Below are positions 52,736-63,030 of a DNA stretch of 64,000 nucleotides, piece by piece. The stretch spans positions 496,001 to 560,000 of the forward strand of contig NEEC01000025.1 in NCBI GenBank assembly GCA_002189035.1, given 5' to 3'. The translations under genes and the position numbers were made by a program. The notes beneath the pieces are model-generated. The model had not been told where the DNA came from. It ran no database searches and saw only the letters and a list, made by a program, of their open reading frames with translations. This DNA is from Utricularia gibba. Taxonomy: Eukaryota; Streptophyta; Magnoliopsida; Lamiales; Lentibulariaceae. Positions within the stretch are counted from its first letter, which is position 1; every line of letters starts with the position of its first letter.

Positions 52736-53668
52736 CTATATCACATAATCAGACCACTGGGAGTGGGATGTCTGGTCCATGGTCAGACTTGGGATGGTAT
52801 GCAGCTTCACTGGAGTCCCTTTTCCTCCGAGCAGCCTGGCCGGATTCCCCACCGCTGTCGTCCTCGCCGGAATGGGCTTCAACACCACAGACCCTGCGCC
52901 GATCTTAGCTCCATCCCCGATCTTTATGTTCCCCAGAACACATGTCCCTGCACCAATGAGCACCCCATCACCAATCTTAGGGTGCCTGTCTCCGGCTTCT
53001 TTTCCGGTTCCACCTAGTGTAACGTTATGCAGAATCGCCACGTTGTTTCCGATGACCGCCGTCTCTCCGATCACAACACCGGTGGCGTGGTCAAGCAGAA
53101 TACCTCGACCGATTCTGGCACCGGGGTGAATGTCCACTGCGAATACCTCAGACGCCCTGTTTTGAAGCAGCAAGGCAAGAACTTTCCTTCCGTTGCACCA
53201 CAAATGATGAGCAATTCTGTATGCTTGGCAAGCTAGAAATCCCTTGAAATTCAAGAAACAGTGGACGTGGCTGATGCAAGCAGGATCCCTTTCTGTAACC
53301 ATCCGGAGATCATCAACAACAGCTCCCATAATCTCACGGTTTTCATCAAGAACATCCATGAACACATCATAGAGGTTCTCAATAGGTAAACTGGAATTGC
53401 TCAGCTTCATAGCAAGATAATTTGCTAAAGCGGACTCCATAGACTCATGAGATAAAATTGAATTGAAGTAATACCCAGATAACACAGGTTCAATATCAGC
53501 ATCTGACCTCGCTTCAGCTCTCATCAACCTCCACAAATCAGCAACTTTGGCACCATTCGAAACAGGGGAATGGAAAGTTGGCCTGCAGAAGTTCACAAGC
53601 TCAGTCAACACAAGATCATCTAGCTTGGGATTTGGCTGAGGAACTTCTGTTCTTGCACAAAGCGCCAT
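52736..53668 (-). CDS. SERAT2: Serine O-acetyltransferase, SERAT2 subfamily
   Basis: It makes O-acetylserine from serine and acetyl-CoA, the substrate for cysteine synthesis, and forms the cysteine synthase complex with O-acetylserine (thiol) lyase. Single exon, 310 residues. An N-terminal helical SATase domain (AEARSDADIEPVLSGYYF, ERDPACISHVHCFLNFKGF) is followed by the left-handed beta-helix hexapeptide repeats (DIHPGARIGRGILLDHATG, VVIGETAVIGNNVAILHNVT, DRHPKIGDGVLIGAG). The C-terminus ends WSDYVI, whose terminal Ile docks in the partner lyase active site. The LTMDQTS tail fits the SERAT2 (organellar) subfamily better than SERAT1 or 3. The frame is open further upstream, but a TATATATA box at 53749-53756, 80 bases before this ATG, makes MALCARTEV the likely start. 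Targeting is not obvious from the short N-terminus. Confidence 0.95.
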   Translation of the reverse strand: MALCARTEVPQPNPKLDDLVLTELVNFCRPTFHSPVSNGAKVADLWRLMRAEARSDADIEPVLSGYYFNSILSHESMESALANYLAMKLSNSSLPIENLYDVFMDVLDENREIMGAVVDDLRMVTERDPACISHVHCFLNFKGFLACQAYRIAHHLWCNGRKVLALLLQNRASEVFAVDIHPGARIGRGILLDHATGVVIGETAVIGNNVAILHNVTLGGTGKEAGDRHPKIGDGVLIGAGTCVLGNIKIGDGAKIGAGSVVLKPIPARTTAVGNPARLLGGKGTPVKLHTIPSLTMDQTSHSQWSDYVI

Positions 53669-53748
53669 GAAGAGAACCGGTTGCCAAACAAGCTCAAACC
53701 AGATGGAAAAAAAGCCGCAGTTTGAGCAAGGAAAACAGGCAGCGCAGG

Positions 53749-53756
53749 TATATATA
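53749..53756 (-). promoter_or_regulatory. TATA box of SERAT2
   Basis: TATATATA on the minus strand, 80 bases upstream of the chosen ATG. That leaves room for a leader of about 50 bases and argues against translation starting at the upstream ATG at 53932. Confidence 0.7.
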
Positions 53757-54768
53757 GACGAACTAGATTGACTCACTGATGACGTCTGTTGTGGGTAGGA
53801 GCTGAAAAACACTGGGCCCTGGTGGAAAATGAAGATGACAATCCCATCTTCATCCCAAGGTTCAAAAACACCGAGGGGGTCCAACCGCGGCTGCAACAAT
53901 CCAAATTCCCATTTCTCAACTGGCGCGTACAATTAATGGGACGCAATGGAGCCCTGCAACCACATCAAGCCAACGCCTCTCTGTGGAAGGCGATATCTCA
54001 GAATATTGTTTCTTTTAAAACGTGAGTAGACCAGTCTTCTTGCAGACGTATGCGATTACGATATTCCGCTGGAGATTGCTTGAGTAAATTACCATAATTC
54101 TCCAACTTTTAAAATAAATAGGTAAATTGTCAAAAAGATGAATGAATGAATAATCAGTGAAAACTCCAAAAATATTTAAGGCAAATTACAAAAAATAAAT
54201 TATTTTTTAGTAAAAAATAGCAATAGCGATAAATTATCAAAAAATGATATAATTAAGGTAAAATAAAATCAAAGTAGGCAAGATTGCTTCCTCCATCGTC
54301 GCACTCCATTTGTCGGCCCTGTGAACGATTAGGCCTTGCAGAGGACGACAAGGGAGAGAGCAATCACGGAAGAGGATTACAAGACAAAAAGAACATCTAT
54401 TTGCATCTAATTCCTTGTATTTGTACCTTAATGGGCTTACTATGGCAGGCGAGAAATGGAGACACTCCGTCGCCATCGGAGCCTACTCATATTGTCCTAT
54501 AACCTTATCTCCATTCCTCCAGTGACGGTAGTAGCGGCCTTCTAGATCCTGTGAGGGGAAGTTTCCATAAGAAACGGAGGGATTTTGGAATCAAGTTTCC
54601 CATAATGTAAATAGAATCCCAAGGAAGACGGGGGCATGGGAAAATCTTCATCAAGATGGATTTTTTGCTGCTTTTCCTCCCAGTCCAAAATACAAATGAA
54701 CCGTGGCTCGATGGCTTGCCCTAGTTCCCTAGTGTATGTGGTGTGGAGCGTGCAGGGTCGGGGTAAAA
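53757..54768. other. SERAT2 upstream region
   Basis: Promoter side of SERAT2, then AT-rich DNA (about 54090-54280) and a mixed stretch to 54768. Open frames of 60-80 codons lack family motifs. No repeat or RNA gene is seen. Confidence 0.4.
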
Positions 54769-55035
54769 CTAAAGCTTCACCTCAACATCGACGCCGGCAG
54801 GGAGATCCAGCTGCATCGAGGAGTCGATGATGAGTTCTGATCTCGGAAGGGAACCTGGCGTCCTTGTGGACATGAGGCGATTTCAGAACACAGTATATCC
54901 TTTTTTCGTAGGCAGTGGAACAGGATCCATGAACCTGGAACTTGTAGTCCTTGCAGCATCCATAATCTGCTTGCAAGAGTCTAGTAGGATCTCAACTTGA
55001 TCCGAATCTTCTGCCTCGGTGCAACCTGAGAAAAG
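54769..55035 (-). pseudogene. Decayed plastid ribosomal protein S10 (PRPS10) gene remnant
   Basis: On the minus strand the core of nuclear-encoded chloroplast ribosomal protein S10 can be read in pieces: IRIKLRSY, then [13 protein letters not shown] and VPLPTKK, then (next frame) [17 protein letters not shown] and [10 protein letters not shown], then (another frame) [16 protein letters not shown]-stop. Compared with the family, about 6 residues (WVPLIE) are missing after LRSY, one base is missing in the A run before RIYCV (54901-54906), and about 12 residues are missing before SMQLD. An in-frame TAG follows LRSY. No transit peptide exon is seen. The place next to SERAT2 matches the Arabidopsis order (At3g13110 SAT, At3g13120 RPS10, as I recall), so this looks like in-place decay and not a retrocopy. 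Confidence 0.85.
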
Positions 55036-55914
55036 GGTGCAACTTCAATCATAAAATGGGAACCTTTAGGAATGCATTAGAGTGGTGCAGTGGTTTAGAT
55101 TACCATCTGTGTGCATGCTAAACTATCATTCGCTCAACTAAGAAGTGTAGACTCAAACTGTAATCCTTCATGCTAGCAGTACCAACTCAATATCCGTACA
55201 ACTCATGCCCTCTTTCCCAATCATAACAGTGCAAGGGGAATGAATGGATTATTCTGCATATCTACAATCGCTTTCCACTTCTTCATCATGAAGACTAAGG
55301 AAAACGTCCCCGTCGCCCTACCAGCAAAGATAACCCAGTTAAACAGTCAATCTAGAAGCACTGTGATTTTATCGGGAGGTAAGGAGAAGGAAACCTCAAC
55401 GGATGCGGATCCGAAATCGGTTTCAAACGCCCGAGGAGGAACAAAATTTCAGGCGTGGTGAGCACATACGATTTCAGCCTCCCAAAATTCACTGAAGAGA
55501 ATGAAACCTCATTCCTCGAGGGTACTGCTTAACGGAAAAACTACCGCCGACGCGGATCCGACATTGCTCGATCCTTGATACTACTCTCTGTATGCGGATC
55601 CAAGAATCCTGATCTCCAGCCCGCGGTTGAGTCCGCAGAGATTGGGCTTAAGGTTTTCGATTATGGGCCGGATAACTAGCCCAAATGAGAACAGACCAAT
55701 TAGGATTCTTGATTAATTATAAATCAGGATTAAACCCTAATCACTGCGTACTTTATATCAGCTAAAATTCTTACTTATTCCCATTAGAAACCTTCTATGC
55801 GTTTTTTTTTTTAATTTTTTGTTGGCAATTTAATGTTTAGCGGTTCACCAGAAGAATACACTTTTGGTCTCCGGAAAATGTCTGTCAAACATGAACAATA
55901 AAACTGAACAATAC
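55036..55914. other. Intergenic stretch before NF-YB
   Basis: It contains the 3' side of NF-YB (-) and possibly further worn parts of the RPS10 gene, which I cannot recognise. A frame at 55240-55461 (+) has no family support. Confidence 0.35.
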
Positions 55915-56451
55915 CTACATGGGCCCACCCATACCGGGTCTTGTCCCGGACCCATAACCCGACCCACCGACCCCATAGCCGTAAATGGAGCCTCCTTGGT
56001 GGTGTCCCATCACATACATATTCCCCTCGTCACCGCCGACGGAGGCTGAGGAGCCACCGGCGGCATCCTTGTCTCCTCTGCCGACCATAGCGCTCTTCTC
56101 CCCCTCGATATCTCTAAACCTCTGCAAGTAAACCTTCAATGGCTCCACGTACTCCTCGAACCCTAGGGTTGTCATCGCCCACAGCAAATCATCGCCGTTA
56201 ATCGTCTTTCTTTTCTCCCGTTGACACTTATCCGAGGCCTCCCCTGTAATGAAGCTTATAAACTCCGATACGCACTCTTGCACAGTTTCCTTGGCGTCCT
56301 TGGATATTTTCGCGTTCGCGGGTAAGGCTTTCTTCATTATTCTACTAACGTTCGCGATTGGGAGAAATCGGTCTTGTTCTCGAGGTGAGATTTCGCTGTG
56401 GTAGTTCGCGTCGCGGTGATATCCCCCCGATTCGTTGTCGGAATCCGCCAT
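55915..56451 (-). CDS. NF-YB: NF-YB (HAP3) histone-fold transcription factor subunit
   Basis: The B subunit of the CCAAT-binding NF-Y trimer; it pairs with NF-YC through a histone fold and then recruits NF-YA or, in plants, CONSTANS-type proteins. Single exon, 178 residues. The histone-fold core spans residues about 24-115: [40 protein letters not shown] and the DNA-contact block [20 protein letters not shown]. The Asp in NGDDLLWAM marks the standard, non-LEC1 type. The N-terminus [10 protein letters not shown] and the glycine-rich tail resemble the NF-YB1/8/10 group. I chose the ATG at 56451, before MADSDNE. The frame stays open for 7 more codons upstream, without conservation. Confidence 0.95.
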   Translation of the reverse strand: MADSDNESGGYHRDANYHSEISPREQDRFLPIANVSRIMKKALPANAKISKDAKETVQECVSEFISFITGEASDKCQREKRKTINGDDLLWAMTTLGFEEYVEPLKVYLQRFRDIEGEKSAMVGRGDKDAAGGSSASVGGDEGNMYVMGHHQGGSIYGYGVGGSGYGSGTRPGMGGPM

Positions 56452-58618
56452 TTCTTCGACCTGAAAACCCACCGCTTCTGGAATATCCCTCCCAACCCCG
56501 GCGACGGGTATCGATCTTCACGAGTCTGGGGAACAATCGATCAGCCAATAGACCTTCGCGTGAGAATCACGCGAAACCTCAACGGATACAAGCTGGCTAT
56601 ACCACAACCAGATACCCACCTACAATCACGAATAAAGAGGAACATGAATCAGTTTCATATAGCTTCAGGCGACGAAGAGCATGCGGACCGGCGTTGATTA
56701 CCGTACGCCGGTGCCGGAGATCGTACTACAACACCCCGAGGTTGGTTGGATCAAAAGGACTACTATAATAAACTGATCCCGTGTGACACGTGGAGCGATG
56801 TACGCCGTTGGTCGCTGATAACATAATCCATCAGTTAGTCTGATCTCCGACCGTCGATTTGCCACTTGTTGGATAATCTCAGCCGTTGATGCCGCATCTG
56901 GAACGTGATCAGGAGTGTCTGGTTCGAGTTGCCAATGGGAATTCATGTAGTGGCTGAGGTGGGCCACACCCACCCTACTTTCAATAATAACTAACTTTTC
57001 CGATTAGTAAATATTTACGCAAGTATTTTGAAAAAGTAGCATCTACCATGTAGAACCAGACTTTCTTGCAATAGCTTTTTTTTTAATAATTGAAACGATA
57101 ATAAAAAGATAATTATAGAACAGAATCTCACTGAAAAAGTACTTTTTTAAAAAAAGATGGTACGGAATAAGTAGTTTTTTTAATAATTGCTTTAATCTGG
57201 TGCAAAATGCTAACCCTGTCCCGAGTATACAGGTTTCAGCATGGAACCTCCAAGGTGCTTTATTTTGAAGTTTATTATCTTGGTCTTGTTAGGCTGAGGT
57301 GTTGGATAGATATTCGAGAGTATTGTTTATCTTCTGTTTCAGGTTTCGCTGGAGGGTTTGAAGGCGCTTCAAGGCGTATCAGACCCACAAAAGCTCCAGA
57401 TTCACAGAGCAGATGGTGCTCCTTAGCGACTTCCTTCAGCTCATACTTGGTGAGTTCAAGTTACACTCAACTGTTATTGCTCCGCTCCGTATTGTTTGAT
57501 GAGATGATGGGTTATCCAATCCCTGCAGCTTCAACCAACTTGACCTCCCGGAATATTCTTCCAAAAACGGCTTTGCTCGGAATCCATAGACAGATGCTTC
57601 GGTTTCTCATAGAACTCTGGTTCTGGGTAGGTGGATCCGTGGAGTGCTGCATGTGCTGTTCCTGGTTTTCCCAAGGAGATGCTCGTCTCGCCCTGCTTTC
57701 TTCTTCTGCATCCTGGCATCGGTCATTCATTCCCTTCTATGGAATAGCATCTGTGTCACTGTTACCGGTTTTGTCCTTCCTGCAATTGATCATACATACA
57801 CTCGAGAACTCTTTGAGGAACACTTTTGCGAACCAAATGTCATGATCACTTCGATACCCAAGAAAAAAACATTCTTGAAAATCGAATATATGAAGCATAA
57901 AATGTGATCACATTCTGTACATGGTGGTGGTGGTGGTGGGCTTGGTTTTACAGAAGAACTTGGGGCCTTTACGAGCGAGTGCGATTTTTAAAGAGTTGAG
58001 GGGTCCATTAGGAATATTTGAAAGTTTAGGGCCTTGTTGATGTATTAGGCGCTGGGCATGTACTGGTTTGAAAATATAACATAAAAGTGGGCAAATTGTA
58101 ATAAAACGTTGCAAGGAAAAAGCCCTAATGGTCTCATGTTTTTTTCCCAAAACGCGCAGACTGGAGAAATCGTTGATGCGTTTCAGTTGTGCGAGGAGCC
58201 ACTTTTTGCCCCGCAGATTTTTCATTAGCCGTTGGGATTTTACACCGGCGCTCCCTCCATTTTCCCTCCTACACCTCTTCTAACTGCAGCGAGCTGAATT
58301 TGTTGCCCATTCCCCTGGTGATTTGTCGTTCGATCGTCGTCAGATAATTGGGTTTTGCTTGCCGTCTAGGAACCCACGCGTCGGTGAGAACTTACCTGCG
58401 GGGAGCCGGTGATCATCCAGTTAGGTGCGATGGGCGAATAGCAATAAATTTTGAAACTTTTACACAATTTTTTTCTTTCGGTTGGTTTATGTTCAGGGAC
58501 TAGAGGATACCTGCAGATTAAGAACTTGGTTTTGATTGTTCTTATCCATGAAACTTGAAGGTTTTTTTTTTTTCCCAACTAATGGCGATATTGTTGGGAT
58601 GCAGGGGCATTTAGTTAC
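56452..58618. other. NF-YB upstream region and leader of the plant mobile domain gene
   Basis: Divergent spacing between NF-YB (-) and the PMD gene (+). The NF-YB leader and promoter lie at the left. From about 58200 the DNA looks like a GC-richer leader, and a donor at 58383/58384 (TCG/GTGAGA) with an acceptor at 58604/58605 (GCAG/GGG) suggests a 5'UTR intron ending 14 bases before the ATG. In between, 57207-57845 (+) is open for 212 codons without family resemblance. Confidence 0.4.
57207..57845 (+). other. Unassigned long open frame (212 codons)
   Basis: The longest open frame in the NF-YB/PMD gap. Its translation is rich in Ser, Leu, Phe and Trp with no recurring motif, contains splice-like joints (an acceptor TTTCAG before 57342) and does not resemble any family I know. 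It may be chance, an old coding remnant or part of a transcript. I do not claim it as a gene. Confidence 0.15.
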
Positions 58619-61600
58619 ATGGATTCCGGGCTCACTCACACGTTACATCCTGGACCTATTGATAATTCTGTGCTTACATTGCAAGATCACCACAGGTCCA
58701 GTGATATATGGAATGGCCAGACTTTTGAACCTTTGACCTGTAGAAGGTGCGACGGCCAGTTTTGGCGTTTGGGAACTCTAGATCCCCGTGTGCAGAGAAT
58801 GATGTTGAGAGCAGGTTTTTATGGGGTGTATAAGGCTGGTCGCATGCGATTGGATCATGCCTTGGTCACAGCGTTGGTGGAACGATGGCGCCCAGAGACA
58901 CATACATTTCATTTACCAGTTGGTGAGGCCACTGTTACTCTTCAGGACATATCCATATTGTGGGGTCTCCCAGTGGATGGTGATCCCATTACTGGTGTGG
59001 ATACCAATCGTTCAACGGAGGAATGGCAAGAGATATGCCATGAGTTGTTGGGATTTAAACCCCCGCCTGAGGATTTTGACCGTGGTCGGCTGAAAATCAG
59101 ATGCCTGCAGGAGAGATTTAAAACATTGCCAGATACTGCAACAGAAGAAACTGTGCAGTTTTATGCTAGAGCATATATTTTGCAATTGCTTGGGGGGCAG
59201 TTATTGTCAGATATGTCCAATAATAAGGTGAAATTGATGTACTTACCGTTGCTTAGAAATTTTGAGGAAGCTGGGAGACTAAGCTGGGGTGGTGCTGTTC
59301 TTGCCTGCTTATATCGTGCTTTATGCCGAGCAACGAAACCTGAGACATCAGATATATGTGGCCCTTTGGTACTTCTGCAGGTATAAAGAAAATTAAATAA
59401 TGATCATAATTATTCCTTTGTGTGTGCGCGTGCGTCTTATGGGAAACTCTTTAAAGATGGAGAAAAAATCATCTGAATGAATTCTGATCAGATATGGGCT
59501 TGGGAGAGGATTCCCTTCATCCGCCCAGGAAGACTAGCACCTCAACCACAACCACCACCCGATGTAATTTCTGGAGATATCTATTTGCCTTCTGCACCAT
59601 ATGGTTCTAGGTACTTTTGCCCTGTTTTTACCCGTCTTGATACCTGCGCTGTTATTGTATTTTCTATGCTGCAAATGAACTGAAAAAATCATTTGGATTT
59701 CAAGTGTAAAGATTTATTCATGATGAAAATCGTGATTGCATAGGTGGAATGTGGGTTTCAAGCTGGAGAGTGTTGGAAGTCATGTCCTTGTCGTTTACCG
59801 TGACCAGCTAGACAATATGAAGGATGACCAGGTCTATATTTACCGTCTACATTTCATAGCTTATGCAACCGGCTTACCTGCCAAATATTGAATTTTCTTT
59901 TTTTCATTCGCTAGTTTGTGTGGGAACCATACACCACAAATGTGTTGGCAGGCCTCCCGGAGTACTGCATTTCTGGAAGACGGATTTGGCAGACTGTCTC
60001 TCCACTGATTTGCTTTGACGTCATTGAGTTCCATCACCCTGACCGTGTCCTGCGCCAATTTGGGCAGCAACAAAGCATCCCCGCTGCATGTGATACTATC
60101 CCAGACATCCATCTGACTGATCGCCGTGGTAGACAGAATTATGATTGGGCTCATCATCACAGGGAGTTTGTCAACATGTGGGATGACCGCTGTGCTCGTG
60201 TAGTGACTGCACCTTTCAGTGATTGCTCGGTGGATCAGAGTGATGCATACATGACATGGTATCGGCAGATTACTCGTTTGTTGATTGGAAATCCTGCCAT
60301 GCGTCCACATGCTGAGTACTTGGAGGCTGGTGCAATAGAAACCATGGTAGAAAATGCAATTTTTTCGGGTGCTCATCCCACCTGCCCTTCTTTGTTTGGC
60401 ATTTGCTTGTAACACTTCTACTATTCCAGCAGGCACATAGTATACAAAAGATATACCACTGCGCCACAGTTGCTTTGCAAGAAGGGTATGAAATCACCAA
60501 GGAAAATGCTCTAAGGGAGATACAGGAAATATGTGAGCATTCTTTGCGGTCTGCTCACAAAGACCATCGTCTCAATGCATGCCTTGACACGAAAGCACTA
60601 TCTCCAGGAACATCCCCCTTTGTTCCACCTAAGGCACCGAGAGGAAGGCCGAGAAAGCGAGGTGCAGTTTCCACTGGTGCTGCAGCTGAGAGTAAAAAAA
60701 GAAGTTCATATGTCTCCAAACTGGCGGTTTCTGCTGAAATGTCTCGTTCTTTTAAATCATCGGACGTGCTTCCATCGGATACATGGGATTCTTTATTGAC
60801 ATCTGAAGAAGTGCCAGATATCAAATATCCAAACACAATGCTACTGGATCATGAAGTTACAGGTTGATTGCCCTCTGCTCCTCCTCCAAAGAAAAAAGAC
60901 TAGAGAGTTGTCATAATTTGATTTTTGCAGGAACTTCAAGTCCTATTCCGCAAGCGCTTGCGAAGATCAGGGAAATTTGTGTGTCTGTTCTAAGATTGAG
61001 CAATGGAAATCAAACTATTTTATCAACCAATGATCCAAGTCAAGATGGCCCAAAACTGAAGCGCTGCACTCCACGAAGGAGAGGTGGAATGAATGATTTT
61101 TCATCTGGTGCAAATCCAGGAGTCGATTCATATTTTCCGCTCGGTTGTGAGACACCATCACCTGCACCTTCTCCTTCTATCAGGCCTAACGGTACTTCTT
61201 TGCCACTTGATGATAATCTGCGGCATGAAGTTGAGCCATTGGGTGTGCCGGCCCCTCAGGAATCACCACTGCCGGATTTGCAAGAAAATTTGCATCTGGA
61301 AATGATAGAGCTAGATACCATAACTGGGAGTAGAGAACCTTCACCATGCGTTCCTAATCCATCTTTGCATAGTGATTCCGCAGGACTTCATGATCCCCTA
61401 CTGGTCTCATCGGCTGTTGCCTTCACATCTGAAGAACAGAACACCTGCGATATGGAAGTACCATCTCCGGCACCAGAACCTGTGCCTTACATTGACATCT
61501 CAGCGAAAACTGATGACAACATCTCCTACTCCGTTCAAGGTGATATCTGCCATTCCCAGTTCTCCAAACCCGACACAGAAGAGTCACCAGACGTTGCAGC

Positions 61601-61919
61601 CAAGGAACATGACGCAGAAGCAAAGCTGGAACCTGTTAGTATTTCTGAGCCAGAAAACCTTGCGATTTCTGAACCACCGCACCAAGTCTGTAGCGAAGAA
61701 GTTAAGAGTGAGGAGGCAGAGTTGGGTGCTGTGGAAGATGGCCCCAGAAGAGAAGACATGGAAATGGATGCAGAGAGTGGCTGTGCTTGTAAAGATGCAA
61801 TCACAGGTCCGCACGAGTCATCAGGCATGCCATGTGAATGCCAAGAGGCTGCAGTGTTCAGGGAGAATTTCCCCATGAAGTACAAGAGGCGGAGGCGCTC
61901 TCTGGTGAAGCACAGATAG
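58619..61919 (+). CDS. Plant mobile domain protein (MAIN/MAIL-like) with long C-terminal tail
   Basis: Exons: 58619-59380, 59492-59610, 59744-59831, 59915-60346, 60430-60862 and 60931-61919; phases agree and give 940 residues. The plant mobile domain (residues about 40-480) is clear: RVQRMMLRAGFYGVYKAGRM, LVTALVERWRPETHTFHLPV, GEATVTLQDISILWGLPVDG, IWAWERIPFIRPGR and WEPYTT. This domain also occurs in transposons. The host proteins MAIN and MAIL1 act in the nucleus, with PP7-like phosphatases, in silencing and meristem maintenance. The last 330 residues are acidic and Pro/Ser-rich and end in the basic KYKRRRRSLVKHR, a likely nuclear signal. No phosphatase domain is attached. The acceptor of exon 5 is a NAGNAG pair, so one Gln may be optional. 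It is often annotated as a serine/threonine phosphatase 7 long form homologue, which would mislead here. Confidence 0.88.
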
Positions 61920-62440
61920 CTTAGCTGCTCACCTACCTCTCCCTCAACCCCAGTAGTCCACGTCATCATGTGATATGTAACTTAATTGTATCCAGATGTA
62001 TTAAATAAATAAACTGCATCATTTAACGTGGAGTGATCAGAAAAAAAACAAGAAGAAAGAAAGGATGTATTGTCCATGTGGGGCCCCTGTAAGTATTTTC
62101 TCGATTTTCAATAAAAGGCTAGATTGAGTGTTCCGAAAGTGCAGGAGAAAGTGTAGAGCACAGAGCCGTAGAGCCCTCTTTTTTCAACCTGAGAATCAAA
62201 TGGATGTGGAAGTCCAATGGGTATTGGAGAAGATTCGTTGCTCGATTCCTGGTGGTTATGCTGATTCGTCTGTAGAGCCCGGTTATTTTAGTCTGTTTTT
62301 TTCTCCTGTGCTTGGCCGGTGGAATGAATCGAGTTCCATAAAAAAGATTTACGGTTTTTTTTGGTTGTTGATTGTGGGAAAAGATTCACTTCTAACTTCG
62401 CCGGCGGCGGCGGAGGAGTTCGAGAATCGACTGTGTCAGA

Positions 62441-63030
62441 ATGGAACCGGAAGAGTCGAATTGGACTTGGATTGAGGACAAGGTGTTTGAAAATAGTTTG
62501 TTGGAATTTCCCGAGGGTTTTCCCAATCGATGGGAGATAATCGCGGCGATGCTTCCGGAGAAATCGCCGGCGGATATTGAGCGGCACTATATCGCATTGT
62601 TGATCGACGTGACGGCGATTGATGCGGGGATGATTGATCTGCCGGAGTATGAGGAAATGGAAGTCCCTTTGCGGCAGGTATGCCAGAAGAACCCCAAGTC
62701 TGGTGTACAGAGAAAAGGCGGGAAACCTTGGACTGTAGAGGAGCACCGGTAACCAATTTTCCCTTTGGCTTCTCCCCATAAAGTTTCTATACCGATCTTC
62801 AACAAAGGAAAGAATCAAACTGTGTTCATTTTGTTTTATGATGCAGAAGGTTCCTTCAAGGTCTGGAAAAATACGGCAAAGGAGACTGGAAGAGCATATC
62901 AAGGTACGCGCTTAAGACAAGAAACCCGACCCAAGTGGCGAGCCATGCTCAAAAGTATTTCGAACATCAACAAAAGGAGGAGGCCAACAAGAAAAGAAGA
63001 AGCATTTTTTATTCCTCGATTCCTGAATGA
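62441..63030 (+). CDS. SANT/MYB SHAQKYF-type transcription factor (DIVARICATA-like), short
   Basis: Two exons (62441-62748 and 62847-63030) give 163 residues. The N-terminal SANT/MYB repeat (residues about 8-60) reads [20 protein letters not shown] then [14 protein letters not shown]; the second repeat (about 98-150) begins [20 protein letters not shown] and ends with the diagnostic [13 protein letters not shown]. This layout is that of DIVARICATA/DIV-RAD-interacting (MYB1R) proteins, which bind the I-box-like GATAA family of sites. The protein stops 23 residues after SHAQKYF, shorter than typical family members (about 200-300 residues). An open stretch with PSDVDMDVDDSLASS follows the stop at about 63082-63140 and might be a further exon if a splice removes the stop. 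The ATG chosen is the first after a GC-rich leader. Confidence 0.88.

Larger units (their letters stand above)
44843..52841. repeat. Tandem segmental duplication, unit 2
   Basis: Second copy of the 37134-44842 unit. It carries the CBS-gene 5' fragment, ABCC copy 2 and the rest of SERAT2, which continues intact beyond 52841. It is longer than unit 1 because of the 375-bp solo LTR at 45460-45834 and its target duplication. Identity is highest over ABCC exons 8-9 and NBD1 (no or almost no differences seen) and lower in promoters and introns. Confidence 0.93.

Noticed and set aside
53669-53932. An 88-residue N-terminal extension of SERAT2
   Set aside because: A TATA box lies inside this stretch 80 bases before the downstream ATG, and the extra residues show no family match.
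54769-55035. RPS10 remnant as a retrocopy
   Set aside because: Its place beside SERAT2 matches remembered synteny, and no poly-A tail or target duplication is seen around it.
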